Of a stretch of DNA of 64,000 nt, positions 1 to 8,878 are shown in pieces. The stretch lies in NCBI RefSeq assembly GCF_020873875.1, contig NZ_JAHWGU010000026.1, forward strand, positions 1 through 64,000. Direction: 5' to 3'. The notes beneath the pieces were generated by a model. The model was given only the letters and a program-made list of their open reading frames with translations, had not been told where the DNA came from and searched no databases. This DNA comes from Actinoplanes sp. DH11. GTDB lineage: Bacteria > Actinomycetota > Actinomycetes > Mycobacteriales > Micromonosporaceae. Both the position numbers and the translations under genes were made by a program. The first letter of the stretch is position 1. Every line of letters starts with the position of its first letter.

Positions 1-3000
1 GCACACCCGCACCATCAGCCAACAACAACGACACCGCATCACCCACCCGGGTCAAACGCACCCGCAACGACCGCGCACCCGTCGCCACCAACCGCACCCC
101 ACCCCACACAAACGGCAACAACGGCCCATCCGACCCCAACAACACACCCACCGGATGCAACGCCGCATCCAACAACACCGGATGAATACCAAAACCCTCA
201 ACATCAACATCAACATTGACGTCCGCGAACACCTCACCATCGCGACGCCATAGGCCACGCAAGCCCTGGAACACCGGACCGTAGCCCAAACCAGCCGACG
301 CCAATGCGTCATACCAGCCGGCCACCGGCAACTCCTCAGCACCCGCCGGCGGCCACACAGCCAGCGACGTGTCCTCCACCACCGCACCAGCCACGCCCAA
401 CACACCCGAGGCATGCCGGGTCCAGGAGCCGTCCGGATCGCCGGCCGGCTGCGAGTGGATGCCCAGCTCGCCCAGCGCGCCGACGACGACCTGGATCCGC
501 AGGTCGCCGTGCCGGGGCAGGATCAGCGGGTTCTCGATGGTGAGTTCGTCGAGGACCGGACGGCCGGTACGCCGGCCCGCGTGCAGTGCCAGGTCCACCA
601 GTGCGGCGCCCGGCAGCACGACGACGTCCCGGACCGTGTGGTCGGTCAGCCAGGGCTGCGCGGCGGCGGAGAGCGTACCGGTGAAGAGCAGTTCGCCGGA
701 GCCGGCGGAATGTACCTCGGCACCGAGAAGCGGATGGCCGGCCGCCTCGAGACCGAGGCCGGCCGGCGGAGTGCCGCCGACCGTGCCGGAGCGCAGCCAG
801 AAATCCTCGTGCTGGAACGGGTAGGTCGGCAGGTCCACGGTACGAGCGCCGGGGTAGAAGCGGGTCCACTCGGCACCCGCGCCGGCGAGCGCGGTCAGCA
901 GCGTCCGGGGCTCGTCCCGATCCTTGCGCAGGGTCGGCAGGCACACCCCGTCGACGTGGGTGGCGAGGGCACCGGACGGGCCTACCTCGACGAGGACGCT
1001 GACGTCCGCGTCCCGCATCGCGGCGAGGCCGTCGGCGAACCGCACCGGCTGCCTGAGCTGCCGCACCCAATACTCCGGGTCCGTCACCTCGGCCCCGGCC
1101 GGCGCGCCGGTGACGTTCGAGATCCAGGGCAGCGACGGTGTCTCGAACCGCACCGTCGCCAGCACGGCCGCGAAGTCCGCGACCATCGGCTCCATCCGGG
1201 CCGAGTGGAACGCATGACTGACCCGCAACCGCCGCGACCTGTCGAACCGGGCCGCGACTGCCAGGACCGCGTCCTCGTCTCCGGAGATCACCACCGCCCG
1301 AGGGCCGTTGACCGCCGCGATCGACACCCCATCAGTGAGGTACGGCGTCACGTCGTCCTCGCCGGCCGGTACGGCGACCATCGCACCGCCCGCCGGGAGC
1401 GCCTGCATCAACGCCCCCCGAGCCGCGACCACCTTCACCGCATCGGCCAACGACCACAGTCCCGCCACGTGCGCGGCGGCCAGCTCACCGATCGAATGCC
1501 CCAGCAACAGATCCGGGCGCACCCCCCACGACTCCAGCAACCGGAACGTGGCCACCTCGACCGCGAAGAGCGCGGCCTGGGTGTACCGGGTCTCGTCCAG
1601 GTGCTCGTGCAGTGCGAAGCCGAACTCGCGGGCGATCTCCTCGTAGGCGGCCGCATAGGTGGGATAGGTCCGGTACAGGCCGTCGCCCATGCCGGGGAAC
1701 TGCGCGCCCTGGCCGGGAAAGAGCAGGCCCAGCCGGCCACTGGTGACGTGTACGACGTCCAGCGGCGCCGACGGGTCGGTCACCACGGCCCGGTACGGCA
1801 GCAGCGCCCGCGTCGTGGCCAGCGAGAATCCGACATCCACCGGGTCGGCGTCGAGGGCCGCCAGCCGGGACAGCTGATCGGGGAGCGCCTCCGGTGAGCG
1901 TGCTGAGATCAGCCACGGCACCGGGCCCGGGTTCGGTTCCCCGGTCGGCCGCTCCGGCGTCTCCTCGACTGCCTGATCGAGGGTCTCGACCGCCTGCTCC
2001 AGGATCACGTGCGCGTTCGTGCCGCTCACGCCGAACGACGACACCGCGGCTCGCCGCGGCCGATCGACCTCGGGCCACGCCGCCGGCGCGGAGAGGAGGG
2101 AGACCGCGCCGGTCGTCCAGTCCACCTCGCCGCTGGGTTCATCGACGTGCAGGGTGCGCGGCAGAACGCCGTGCCGCATCGCCTGCACCATCTTGATGAT
2201 CCCGGCGACGCCGGCCGCCGCCTGGGTGTGCCCGAGGTTCGACTTGATCGAGCCGAGCCGCAGTGGCTGCTCGCGGTTCTGGCCGTAGGTGGCGAGCAAC
2301 GCCTCGGCCTCGATCGGGTCACCAAGCGTGGTCCCCGTACCGTGTGCCTCCACCGCGTCGACGTCGGCCGGCGTCAGGCCGGCGTTCGTCAGGGCCTGCC
2401 GGATCACGCGCTGCTGGGCCGGCCCGTTCGGAGCGGTCAGCCCGTTGGAGGCGCCGTCCTGATTGATCGCGGAGCCGCGGACCACAGCGAGCACACGGTG
2501 ACCGTTGCGGCGCGCGTCGGACAGCCGCTCCACCACGAGCAGCCCGGCGCCCTCGGACCAGCCGGTGCCGTCGGCGGTCGCACCGAACGATTTGCAGCGG
2601 CCGTCCGCCGCGAGGCCACCCTGCTGGCTGAAGTCCACGAAGACCTGCGGGGTGCCCATCACGGTCACCCCGCCGGCCAAGGCCAGCGTGCATTCACCCG
2701 AGCGCAGCGCCTGCACCGCCCAGTGCAGCGCCACCAGGGAGGAGGAGCACGCGGTGTCGATGGTGACGGCGGGTCCTTCGAGGCCGAGGGCGTACGCCAC
2801 CCGGCCGGATACGACGCTGCCCGAGTTGCCGACGCCGACGAACGCCTCGACGCCCTCGGGCACGTCGATGGCTTTGGCGGCGTAGTCGTGGTACATCAGC
2901 CCGGCGTAGACGCCGGTCCGCGAACCACGCAGCGTGCCCGGATCGATCCGGGCATGTTCCAGCGACTCCCAAGAGACCTCCAGGAGCAGCCGCTGCTGCG

Positions 3001-3364
3001 GATCCATGGCGAGGGCTTCCCGGGGGCTGATGCCGAAGAAGGCGGGGTCGAACCCGTTGGCGTCGTGCAGGAATCCACCCTCGGCCGCGTAGGTGGTGCC
3101 GGGCCGGCCGCGTTCCGGGTCGTACAGCGCGTCGACGTCCCAGCCACGGTTCACCGGGAACCCGGTGATCGCGTCGGTGCCATCGGCGACCAGCCGCCAC
3201 AGGTCCTCGGGTCCGGCGACGCCACCGGGGTACCGGCACGCCATGCCGATGATGGCGATCGGCTCCCGGGTCCGGGCGTCCGCATCGCGGAGCGTCTGCT
3301 TGGTCCTTTTGAGGTCCGCGGTTGCCCGCCTGAGATATTCCCGGAGTTTTTCTTCGTTATCCAT
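1..3364 (-). CDS. Modular type I polyketide synthase, ansamycin PKS B (3' end beyond the window)
   Basis: Extends the ansamycin chain and is probably module 3. The gene starts at the ATG at 3364 and runs off the left edge, so 1121 codons are visible. The N-terminus MDNEEKLREYLRRAT is a typical PKS docking helix. A KS follows (about residues 36-460, active Cys206 in TACSSS, then EAHGTGT and SNLGHTQ). The AT has GHSIGE near residue 623 and HAFHS near 717, which indicates malonyl-CoA. A DH begins near residue 890; His909 is present but the usual Gly four residues later is Asp913, while the second motif HPVLLDAALHP is intact. The visible part ends inside the DH. Codon choice changes sharply below about position 400 (see findings). 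The domain order and the docking helix suggest it receives the chain from the PKS at 8879-21850, which ends in a docking region. Confidence 0.93.
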   Translation of the reverse strand, partial: MDNEEKLREYLRRATADLKRTKQTLRDADARTREPIAIIGMACRYPGGVAGPEDLWRLVADGTDAITGFPVNRGWDVDALYDPERGRPGTTYAAEGGFLHDANGFDPAFFGISPREALAMDPQQRLLLEVSWESLEHARIDPGTLRGSRTGVYAGLMYHDYAAKAIDVPEGVEAFVGVGNSGSVVSGRVAYALGLEGPAVTIDTACSSSLVALHWAVQALRSGECTLALAGGVTVMGTPQVFVDFSQQGGLAADGRCKSFGATADGTGWSEGAGLLVVERLSDARRNGHRVLAVVRGSAINQDGASNGLTAPNGPAQQRVIRQALTNAGLTPADVDAVEAHGTGTTLGDPIEAEALLATYGQNREQPLRLGSIKSNLGHTQAAAGVAGIIKMVQAMRHGVLPRTLHVDEPSGEVDWTTGAVSLLSAPAAWPEVDRPRRAAVSSFGVSGTNAHVILEQAVETLDQAVEETPERPTGEPNPGPVPWLISARSPEALPDQLSRLAALDADPVDVGFSLATTRALLPYRAVVTDPSAPLDVVHVTSGRLGLLFPGQGAQFPGMGDGLYRTYPTYAAAYEEIAREFGFALHEHLDETRYTQAALFAVEVATFRLLESWGVRPDLLLGHSIGELAAAHVAGLWSLADAVKVVAARGALMQALPAGGAMVAVPAGEDDVTPYLTDGVSIAAVNGPRAVVISGDEDAVLAVAARFDRSRRLRVSHAFHSARMEPMVADFAAVLATVRFETPSLPWISNVTGAPAGAEVTDPEYWVRQLRQPVRFADGLAAMRDADVSVLVEVGPSGALATHVDGVCLPTLRKDRDEPRTLLTALAGAGAEWTRFYPGARTVDLPTYPFQHEDFWLRSGTVGGTPPAGLGLEAAGHPLLGAEVHSAGSGELLFTGTLSAAAQPWLTDHTVRDVVVLPGAALVDLALHAGRRTGRPVLDELTIENPLILPRHGDLRIQVVVGALGELGIHSQPAGDPDGSWTRHASGVLGVAGAVVEDTSLAVWPPAGAEELPVAGWYDALASAGLGYGPVFQGLRGLWRRDGEVFADVNVDVDVEGFGIHPVLLDAALHPVGVLLGSDGPLLPFVWGGVRLVATGARSLRVRLTRVGDAVSLLLADGAGV

Positions 3365-3682
3365 GTGGCCTGTTCCGTCCCGGCGGACCATTTCGACGAT
3401 CGACCACTGATCCGGGACCTCCAAAACATGAAGGACAACAAGAATCCGTTGCGGCCGGAATTCAGGAATTGAATACGGTACGAGCGGCATCGGCTGCACC
3501 ACGAAGCTACGGGTGCGCGTTCTCGCCGTTCAACCCCTAAGTAGCCCCTTCACGCCCCCGACCTGTGTTTCTCGTCGGCCGGGCCGCCCCCACCCACGAT
3601 TAATAGGGGTTGGTCGAGGCGTTACCAGGAGTTCGCACGGACCGCTGTTGCGTATTCTGATGCTCGGATGAGGTGATGCCCA
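3365..3682. promoter_or_regulatory. Divergent intergenic region between PKS B and the LuxR gene, with inverted CAACCCCTA repeats
   Basis: This 318-bp stretch has no gene. It separates the divergent starts of PKS B (minus) and the LAL regulator (plus), so it must hold both promoters. CAACCCCTA at 3531-3539 recurs in inverted orientation as TAGGGGTTG at 3604-3612. The arms are 9 bp, identical, and 73 bp apart start to start. The part nearest PKS B (3459-3480) is unusually AT-rich and repeats GAATT. A ribosome-binding site AGGTGA sits just before the LuxR ATG. Operator function is inferred. Confidence 0.5.
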
Positions 3683-6337
3683 ATGGCTCTTGTCGAGCGA
3701 GAGGAGCACCTCGGGCTCCTGGATCGGGCATTGGCCGCGTGCCGGGCCCGCACCGGAGGCGTGGTGCTGATGAATGCCCCGGCCGCCTGCGGGCGGAGCG
3801 CTCTGCTGCACGAACTGGCTGGCCGGGCCGAGGCGGCGGGCATGGTCACCATCTCCGCCGAGTGCGCCGGTGGCGAGCACGAACTCGTCCTCGGGGCGCT
3901 GACACAGCTGGCACAGCATCCGGCCTTGCGAAGGCCTGACCCGGCGGCGACGACCGGCACCGACCTGTTGCGCGTGGTTCACGACGCCTGCGCCGATCTG
4001 CTGCGGCTCGCTGCGAGCCGTCCGGTGCTGGTGACCGTGGACGACATCCGGCACGCCGACGAGGCATCACTGGGGTTCCTGCTGCATCTGGCGCGCCGGG
4101 CCTTCGCCGCACCACTGCTCGTGGTACTGACCGACGACGACACCGACCCCGAGCCCCGGCACGTCACCTTCCGCGCCGAGCTGTCGCGCATGCCGGGCTT
4201 GCGCCGGGTCCGTCTCGGCCCGCTTTCCCCCGCCGGAGTCCGTGCCGTACTGACCGCACGCGGCGACCCGGCCGAGCCACGCGCCGCCGAGTTGTGGCGG
4301 GCAAGCGGCGGCAATCCGCTGCTGGTCCGGGCGCTCGCCGACGATCAGGACGCTGGAGCCGGCCGGCACGAGGTGTACCGGCTGGCGTTGCACAGCCTTC
4401 TGCACCGCCTGCCCCGGACGGCCACCCGGGTGCTGCACGGCCTGGCAGTGCTGGACGACGCGGACCCGGCTGAGCTGGCCGTGATGACCGGGGCCGGCGA
4501 GGACCTGGTGGGTCGATCGTTGCGGGCGCTGAACGCGGCCGGCCTGCTCGACGACGGCCGGCTGCGGCACCCGGGCGCGCGCGACGCGGTGCTGGCCGAC
4601 GTCGCGCCGGCCGACCGCCGCGACCTGCACCGGGCCGCGGCACATCTGGTGCGTCGGCGCGGCGGCGGCGTCGCGGAGGTGGCCGAGCATTTGCTGCGGG
4701 CCGGCGGCGATGACGCGCCGTGGGCCGCCGACGTGCTGATCGACGCGGCTGCCGAGGCGCTGCACGACGGCCGTACCCCGGACGCGCTCGATGCGCTACG
4801 CCTCGCCCGGCAGGCCCCCGGCGTCCGCCCCGAGCGGATTCGGATGCTGCTCGCCGAGGCGGAGTGGCAGGCCGATCCGTCGGCCGCTGCCGAGCATCTC
4901 GACGCACTGGTGACGGACGCGTCAACCGGGGTTCTGGACACCGGCGAGCAGGCGGTGGTGGTCAACCGTCTGCTGGCGGCGGGGCGCGCCCCCCAGGCGC
5001 GGCAGCTGCTGGACCGGATGCGTGCCGCCGACTCGGCAGGGGTACGCGATCTGGACAGCTGGCTGGCCGCGGCCCACCCGAGGCTGGCCCGCCGGCGCCC
5101 GGGCGCGCCGGACACCTTCGCCGTCCGGGCCGGCGCCGACCCCTGGCTGCACAAGGCAGCCCGACTGGCCGACGCGCTGCTCACCGGGCCGGGACCAGGG
5201 TCCGCGCGGGTGGCCGAGGAGGCTCTTGCCGGCCTGCGGCTCAACGCGCGGCGTCCCTGGGCGGCCGAGGCGGCGGGCCTGGCGCTGCTGATCCTGTCCA
5301 CCGCGGATCACAGTGACCCGGCCGAGCGCTGGGGGCTGCGCCTACTGGCCGAGGCACAGGCCCGGCAGTCCGCCAGTTGGCAGGCGATGTTCGGGGCCGC
5401 GATGGCGCACATCGTGCTGCAACGTGGCGACCTGACCCGGGCCGGTGACTTCGGCCGGACGGCGCTGGCCGGTCTCTCCGCAGCGTCCTGGGGAGCCGCG
5501 ATCGGCTTTCCGCTGGCAGCCGTCATCCTGGCCGCCACCCGCCGGGGCGATCACGACGAAGCGGCCAAATACCTGGATCAGGCCCTGCCCAGTGGCACGC
5601 TGGACAGCCGGTACGGCCTGCACTACCTGCACGCCCGGGGTCATCACTACCTGTCCACCGGGCATCACTATCCGGCCCTGGCGGATTTCATGTCCTGCGG
5701 CGAACTCGTCCGTGGCTGGGGGCTGGACGCGGCCGACCTGGTGCCGTGGCGCACCGACGCGGCGCAGGCATGGCTGCGGCTGGGCAACCCCGAGCAAGCC
5801 CGGCAGCTGGTCTACGAGCAGGCCGGACGGGCCGACGCGACGGCACGCACCCGGGCACGGCACCTGCGGGCGCTGGCGGCGACGAGCCCGGTGGCACGCC
5901 GGCCGGAGATGCTCGGCGAGGCACTGGAGCTGTTCGAGCGCTGCGGCGACCGCTTCGGACAGGCCGAGGTGCTCGCCGATCTGTGCGCCGCTCACCACGA
6001 GACCGGCGACAGGCATCGTGCGCGTATGGTCTTCCGCAAGGCGTGGCATCTGGCCGACGTCCTGAACGCCGTGCCGCTGGCCCAGCGGTTGATGTCCTGG
6101 GACGGCGCGGTGCCGTTGCCTGCTGCGGAGACGGAGACGGCCGGGCTGCTCACGTCGCTGACGCCGTCGGAGCGGCGGGTTGCGTCGCTGGCCGTGCTGG
6201 GCTGCACGAACCGGGAGATCGCCACCCGGCTTGACGTCACCGCGAGCACGGTGGAGCAGCACCTGACGCGGGTCTACCGCAAGCTCGGGGTGCGCCGGCG
6301 CCGGGATCTGCCGCTCGCCCTGGACGCGAGCGCCTGA
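3683..6337 (+). CDS. LAL-family LuxR transcriptional regulator, pathway-specific candidate
   Basis: Large ATP-binding LuxR-type regulator of 884 residues, a normal LAL length. The N-terminus is an AAA-like NTPase: the P-loop lies at residues 32-39 (APAACGRS) with Arg38 where Lys is expected, and a Walker-B-like strand is RPVLVTVDD. A long helical, TPR-like middle follows. The C-terminus holds a LuxR helix-turn-helix at about residues 815-880 (LTPSERRVASLA, TNREIATRL, VEQHLTRVYRKLGV). The ATG has an AGGTGA site 6-7 bases upstream. It lies alone on the plus strand between the two PKS genes, the usual place for a cluster activator; RifZ in rifamycin and GdmRI/II in geldanamycin are regulators of this class. 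Targets are inferred from position only. Confidence 0.9.
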   Translation: MALVEREEHLGLLDRALAACRARTGGVVLMNAPAACGRSALLHELAGRAEAAGMVTISAECAGGEHELVLGALTQLAQHPALRRPDPAATTGTDLLRVVHDACADLLRLAASRPVLVTVDDIRHADEASLGFLLHLARRAFAAPLLVVLTDDDTDPEPRHVTFRAELSRMPGLRRVRLGPLSPAGVRAVLTARGDPAEPRAAELWRASGGNPLLVRALADDQDAGAGRHEVYRLALHSLLHRLPRTATRVLHGLAVLDDADPAELAVMTGAGEDLVGRSLRALNAAGLLDDGRLRHPGARDAVLADVAPADRRDLHRAAAHLVRRRGGGVAEVAEHLLRAGGDDAPWAADVLIDAAAEALHDGRTPDALDALRLARQAPGVRPERIRMLLAEAEWQADPSAAAEHLDALVTDASTGVLDTGEQAVVVNRLLAAGRAPQARQLLDRMRAADSAGVRDLDSWLAAAHPRLARRRPGAPDTFAVRAGADPWLHKAARLADALLTGPGPGSARVAEEALAGLRLNARRPWAAEAAGLALLILSTADHSDPAERWGLRLLAEAQARQSASWQAMFGAAMAHIVLQRGDLTRAGDFGRTALAGLSAASWGAAIGFPLAAVILAATRRGDHDEAAKYLDQALPSGTLDSRYGLHYLHARGHHYLSTGHHYPALADFMSCGELVRGWGLDAADLVPWRTDAAQAWLRLGNPEQARQLVYEQAGRADATARTRARHLRALAATSPVARRPEMLGEALELFERCGDRFGQAEVLADLCAAHHETGDRHRARMVFRKAWHLADVLNAVPLAQRLMSWDGAVPLPAAETETAGLLTSLTPSERRVASLAVLGCTNREIATRLDVTASTVEQHLTRVYRKLGVRRRRDLPLALDASA

Positions 6338-6354
6338 GCGAGCGACAGTACGAT

Positions 6355-7257
6355 CTAGGCCGGCTTGGTCGCGGTGACCACCACATAGTCGAGCATTGCC
6401 AGGTCGGACCCGAGCGTTTCCTGGCCCTCCCACACCCTGATCAGGGTCTCGTGCTGGCCGGGCTCCAGCGACGCCACGAAGTCCGGATCGGCGAGTTGCT
6501 CCACCATGGCGCGGCGGTACGGCTCGTACACCCGCTCCCGGATCGACCGGATCGCGCCGGCGGTGAAGCCGACGCCTGCCAGTTCGCCGAGGTAGCGACC
6601 CGTGCCGTACCAGTTGGCGGGGTCGTAGGTCCGTGAGATCCAGTCGAACTGGATGGAACGCAGGGCGGTCTGCGGGGTTTCCTGGTCGACCGGCAGGATG
6701 TCGATCAGTCCGATCGTGCCGCCGGGACGCAACACCCGGAGCGCCTCCGCGAGGAAGGTACGCCGGGTCCGGAAGTGGAAGGCGCACTCCAGGGCGACCA
6801 CCCGGTCGAACGTGGCGTCCGGGAACGGAAGGTCGGTGGCCGAACCGAGATGGAACTCGAGCCGGTCCGCCACGCCCTCGTCGGCCGCCCGCCGGCGCGC
6901 GCTCTCCACGTGGTGCGGGGTGATGTTGACGCCGTGCACCCGCGCCGGCTGCCTCTCCTGGAGCCAGAGGAAATCCTGGTCGCCATGGCCGAAACCGACA
7001 TCGAGCACGACGTCGCCGGCAGTGATGCCGGCGGCGTCGGCGAGCAGCCGTGCGAGCGCCTCCGAGGCCGCGTCCATGCTGGTGCAACCGTCGTCCCAGT
7101 AGCCGTAGTTCATGTACCGGGTAGACCTGCCCGCGAACTCCAGACTCTCCGGGATCAGCTGGTACAGGTGCCGGACCCGCATGACCGGGTCCAGCGGCAC
7201 CACCGACGACAGAAACTTTCCGAACGTACGCAAGTCCGACACGGCAGTCCTCTCCAT
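6355..7257 (-). CDS. SAM-dependent methyltransferase, tailoring
   Basis: Class I SAM methyltransferase of 300 residues. Motif I is VVLDVGFGHGDQDFL near residue 97 and motif post-I is RVHGVNITPHHVESA. The acidic strand (ATFDRVVALECAFHF) and the RVLRPGGTIGLID block typical of O- and C-methyltransferases follow. The N-terminal YMNYGYWDDG element recurs in small-molecule methyltransferases of natural-product clusters. Its start lies five bases after the stop of the flavin hydroxylase, so it is the last gene of the AHBA-PKS operon and is probably a tailoring enzyme. The acceptor position cannot be told from sequence; Rif-Orf14, the 27-O-methyltransferase of rifamycin, is a functional analogue rather than a proven orthologue. 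Confidence 0.85.
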   Translation of the reverse strand: MERTAVSDLRTFGKFLSSVVPLDPVMRVRHLYQLIPESLEFAGRSTRYMNYGYWDDGCTSMDAASEALARLLADAAGITAGDVVLDVGFGHGDQDFLWLQERQPARVHGVNITPHHVESARRRAADEGVADRLEFHLGSATDLPFPDATFDRVVALECAFHFRTRRTFLAEALRVLRPGGTIGLIDILPVDQETPQTALRSIQFDWISRTYDPANWYGTGRYLGELAGVGFTAGAIRSIRERVYEPYRRAMVEQLADPDFVASLEPGQHETLIRVWEGQETLGSDLAMLDYVVVTATKPA

Positions 7258-7262
7258 GGAGA

Positions 7263-8849
7263 TCAGCGCACTCCGGCCGGTGCGAGCAGTTGAGCACGCA
7301 GGTCGGCGATGAGCGCCGGCACATCGTCGGGGCCGTGGGCGGCGCCGAAGAGATAGAAGTCCGGCCGTACCAGGATGGCGACGGCGTCGGCATCGGACAG
7401 ATAGGGCAGGTAGACACCGTCGAGGTCGATCACCTCGTCCGAACCGAGATCACCGGGTGGGGTGCCTGCGGGCCGGACGCAGACCGGGTGCCCACCGATG
7501 TCGTCCAGGAATACTCTGTCGTCCGGGCGCAGCTCCGCCGCCGCGGTGGTGATCAGCGTGAAGCCCGAACCGACGACCTGATCGAACAATCCGGTCGTAC
7601 CCTCCCGTTGCACCCGTCCCTGCGGGGTCAGATGCCCGGCCGGTGCGACGATCACGCCGTCCGCGTTGCGGCGCAGGAAGCCGTTGCGGATGGTGTCCGA
7701 CAAACCCTGCTGCGGCGCCTGCACCGGCGTACCCCGGCGGCGGCTGTCCATGATGAACGTGTCTCGCCCCGCCGCCTTGACTGGATCCGTCTCGCAGAGC
7801 ACCTTGCCCAGCGTGATGGAGGCCTCGATGGCCGGGCGGACGTGGGCACGGCGCTCGATGGTGTACGAATCCAGCACCGTCTCACCGGCCATCCCGGCGA
7901 GCACCAGGTCGAGGCGCCAGGCGAGAGCTGCCGCGTCCCGGATGCCCGAGCACATGCCCTGCCCGATGAAGGGCGGCATGACGTGCGCGGCATCGCCGGC
8001 CAGCAACATGCGGCCCGAACGCCAGCGGTTCGCGCATGCGGCCTGAGTGGTGTACACGGCGTGCCGGTCCAGCGTGGCCCGGTCCGGAGTGAGGTCGAAC
8101 AAGGCGAGCATCCGCCAGACGAAGTCCTCGTCGTCCATCTCGTCGCGGGTCTCCCCCGGCACCCGGAGGAATTCCCAACGGCGATGGCCAGGGCCGGCCG
8201 ACACCGCCGTACGGGGTCGAGCCGGATCGCAGATCTGGAGATTGTTCGGGCTGAACTCCTGCTCCTCGTGCAGCCGCACGTCGCAGATCAGCCAGTCGGT
8301 GGAAAAGCGGTAGTCCGCCATCGATGTGCCGACGTGCTCGCGGACGACACTGTTCGCCCCGTCGCAGCCGATCACCCAGGCCGCCGTGAAGTCCTCGGTA
8401 GCGGTGGCCGACCTGGCCCTGACGACCACCTGGTCGTCGCGTTCCGCGAGCGTCTCGGCCTGGTAGCCGCGGAGCACCCGCAGCGTGGGCAGCTCCGCGC
8501 CGCGGGCGCCGAGCACCGCTTCCAGGCCGGGCTGGTACATCGAGGTCGACTCGGGCCAGCCGTGCCGGCCGTGCGCCGGCGGCTCCATCCGCATCAGGAC
8601 ATCGCCGGCCGCGTTGCGCCACACGTAGTCGCGGGTCAGCTCGGTGACGGGGACGAGCCCGGCCGCCACACCGCACGCCGCCAGGATGCGGGCGCCCTCC
8701 CCGTCGTAGGCGACGGCCCGCGGCATCGGATACGGCTCCGGGTACCGCTCCAGCACGGTCACCGAGTGGCCGCGCTGGGCCAGCAGGATGGACAGCACCT
8801 GACCGACCGGGCCGTACCCGACGATCACCACGTCAGCGTTCGTCTGCAT
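7263..8849 (-). CDS. FAD-dependent aromatic hydroxylase (Rif-Orf19/GdmM-like)
   Basis: Class A flavoprotein monooxygenase of 528 residues. The dinucleotide fold is DVVIVGYGPVGQVLSILLAQRG at the N-terminus, the DG motif is WVIGCDGANSVVREHVG, and the FAD-binding GD motif is RMLLAGDAAHVMPPFIGQGM. A thioredoxin-like C-terminal domain follows, as in 3-(3-hydroxyphenyl)propionate hydroxylases. In ansamycin clusters enzymes of this kind (Rif-Orf19, GdmM) oxidise the AHBA-derived ring on the way to naphthoquinone or benzoquinone. The gene begins 29 bases after the PKS A stop with a GGGAG ribosome-binding site and lies five bases ahead of the methyltransferase. Its role in ring oxidation is inferred from family and context. 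Confidence 0.88.
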   Translation of the reverse strand: MQTNADVVIVGYGPVGQVLSILLAQRGHSVTVLERYPEPYPMPRAVAYDGEGARILAACGVAAGLVPVTELTRDYVWRNAAGDVLMRMEPPAHGRHGWPESTSMYQPGLEAVLGARGAELPTLRVLRGYQAETLAERDDQVVVRARSATATEDFTAAWVIGCDGANSVVREHVGTSMADYRFSTDWLICDVRLHEEQEFSPNNLQICDPARPRTAVSAGPGHRRWEFLRVPGETRDEMDDEDFVWRMLALFDLTPDRATLDRHAVYTTQAACANRWRSGRMLLAGDAAHVMPPFIGQGMCSGIRDAAALAWRLDLVLAGMAGETVLDSYTIERRAHVRPAIEASITLGKVLCETDPVKAAGRDTFIMDSRRRGTPVQAPQQGLSDTIRNGFLRRNADGVIVAPAGHLTPQGRVQREGTTGLFDQVVGSGFTLITTAAAELRPDDRVFLDDIGGHPVCVRPAGTPPGDLGSDEVIDLDGVYLPYLSDADAVAILVRPDFYLFGAAHGPDDVPALIADLRAQLLAPAGVR

Positions 8850-8878
8850 ACCAGTGCTCCCTCACCGTCGCGGGCCGT

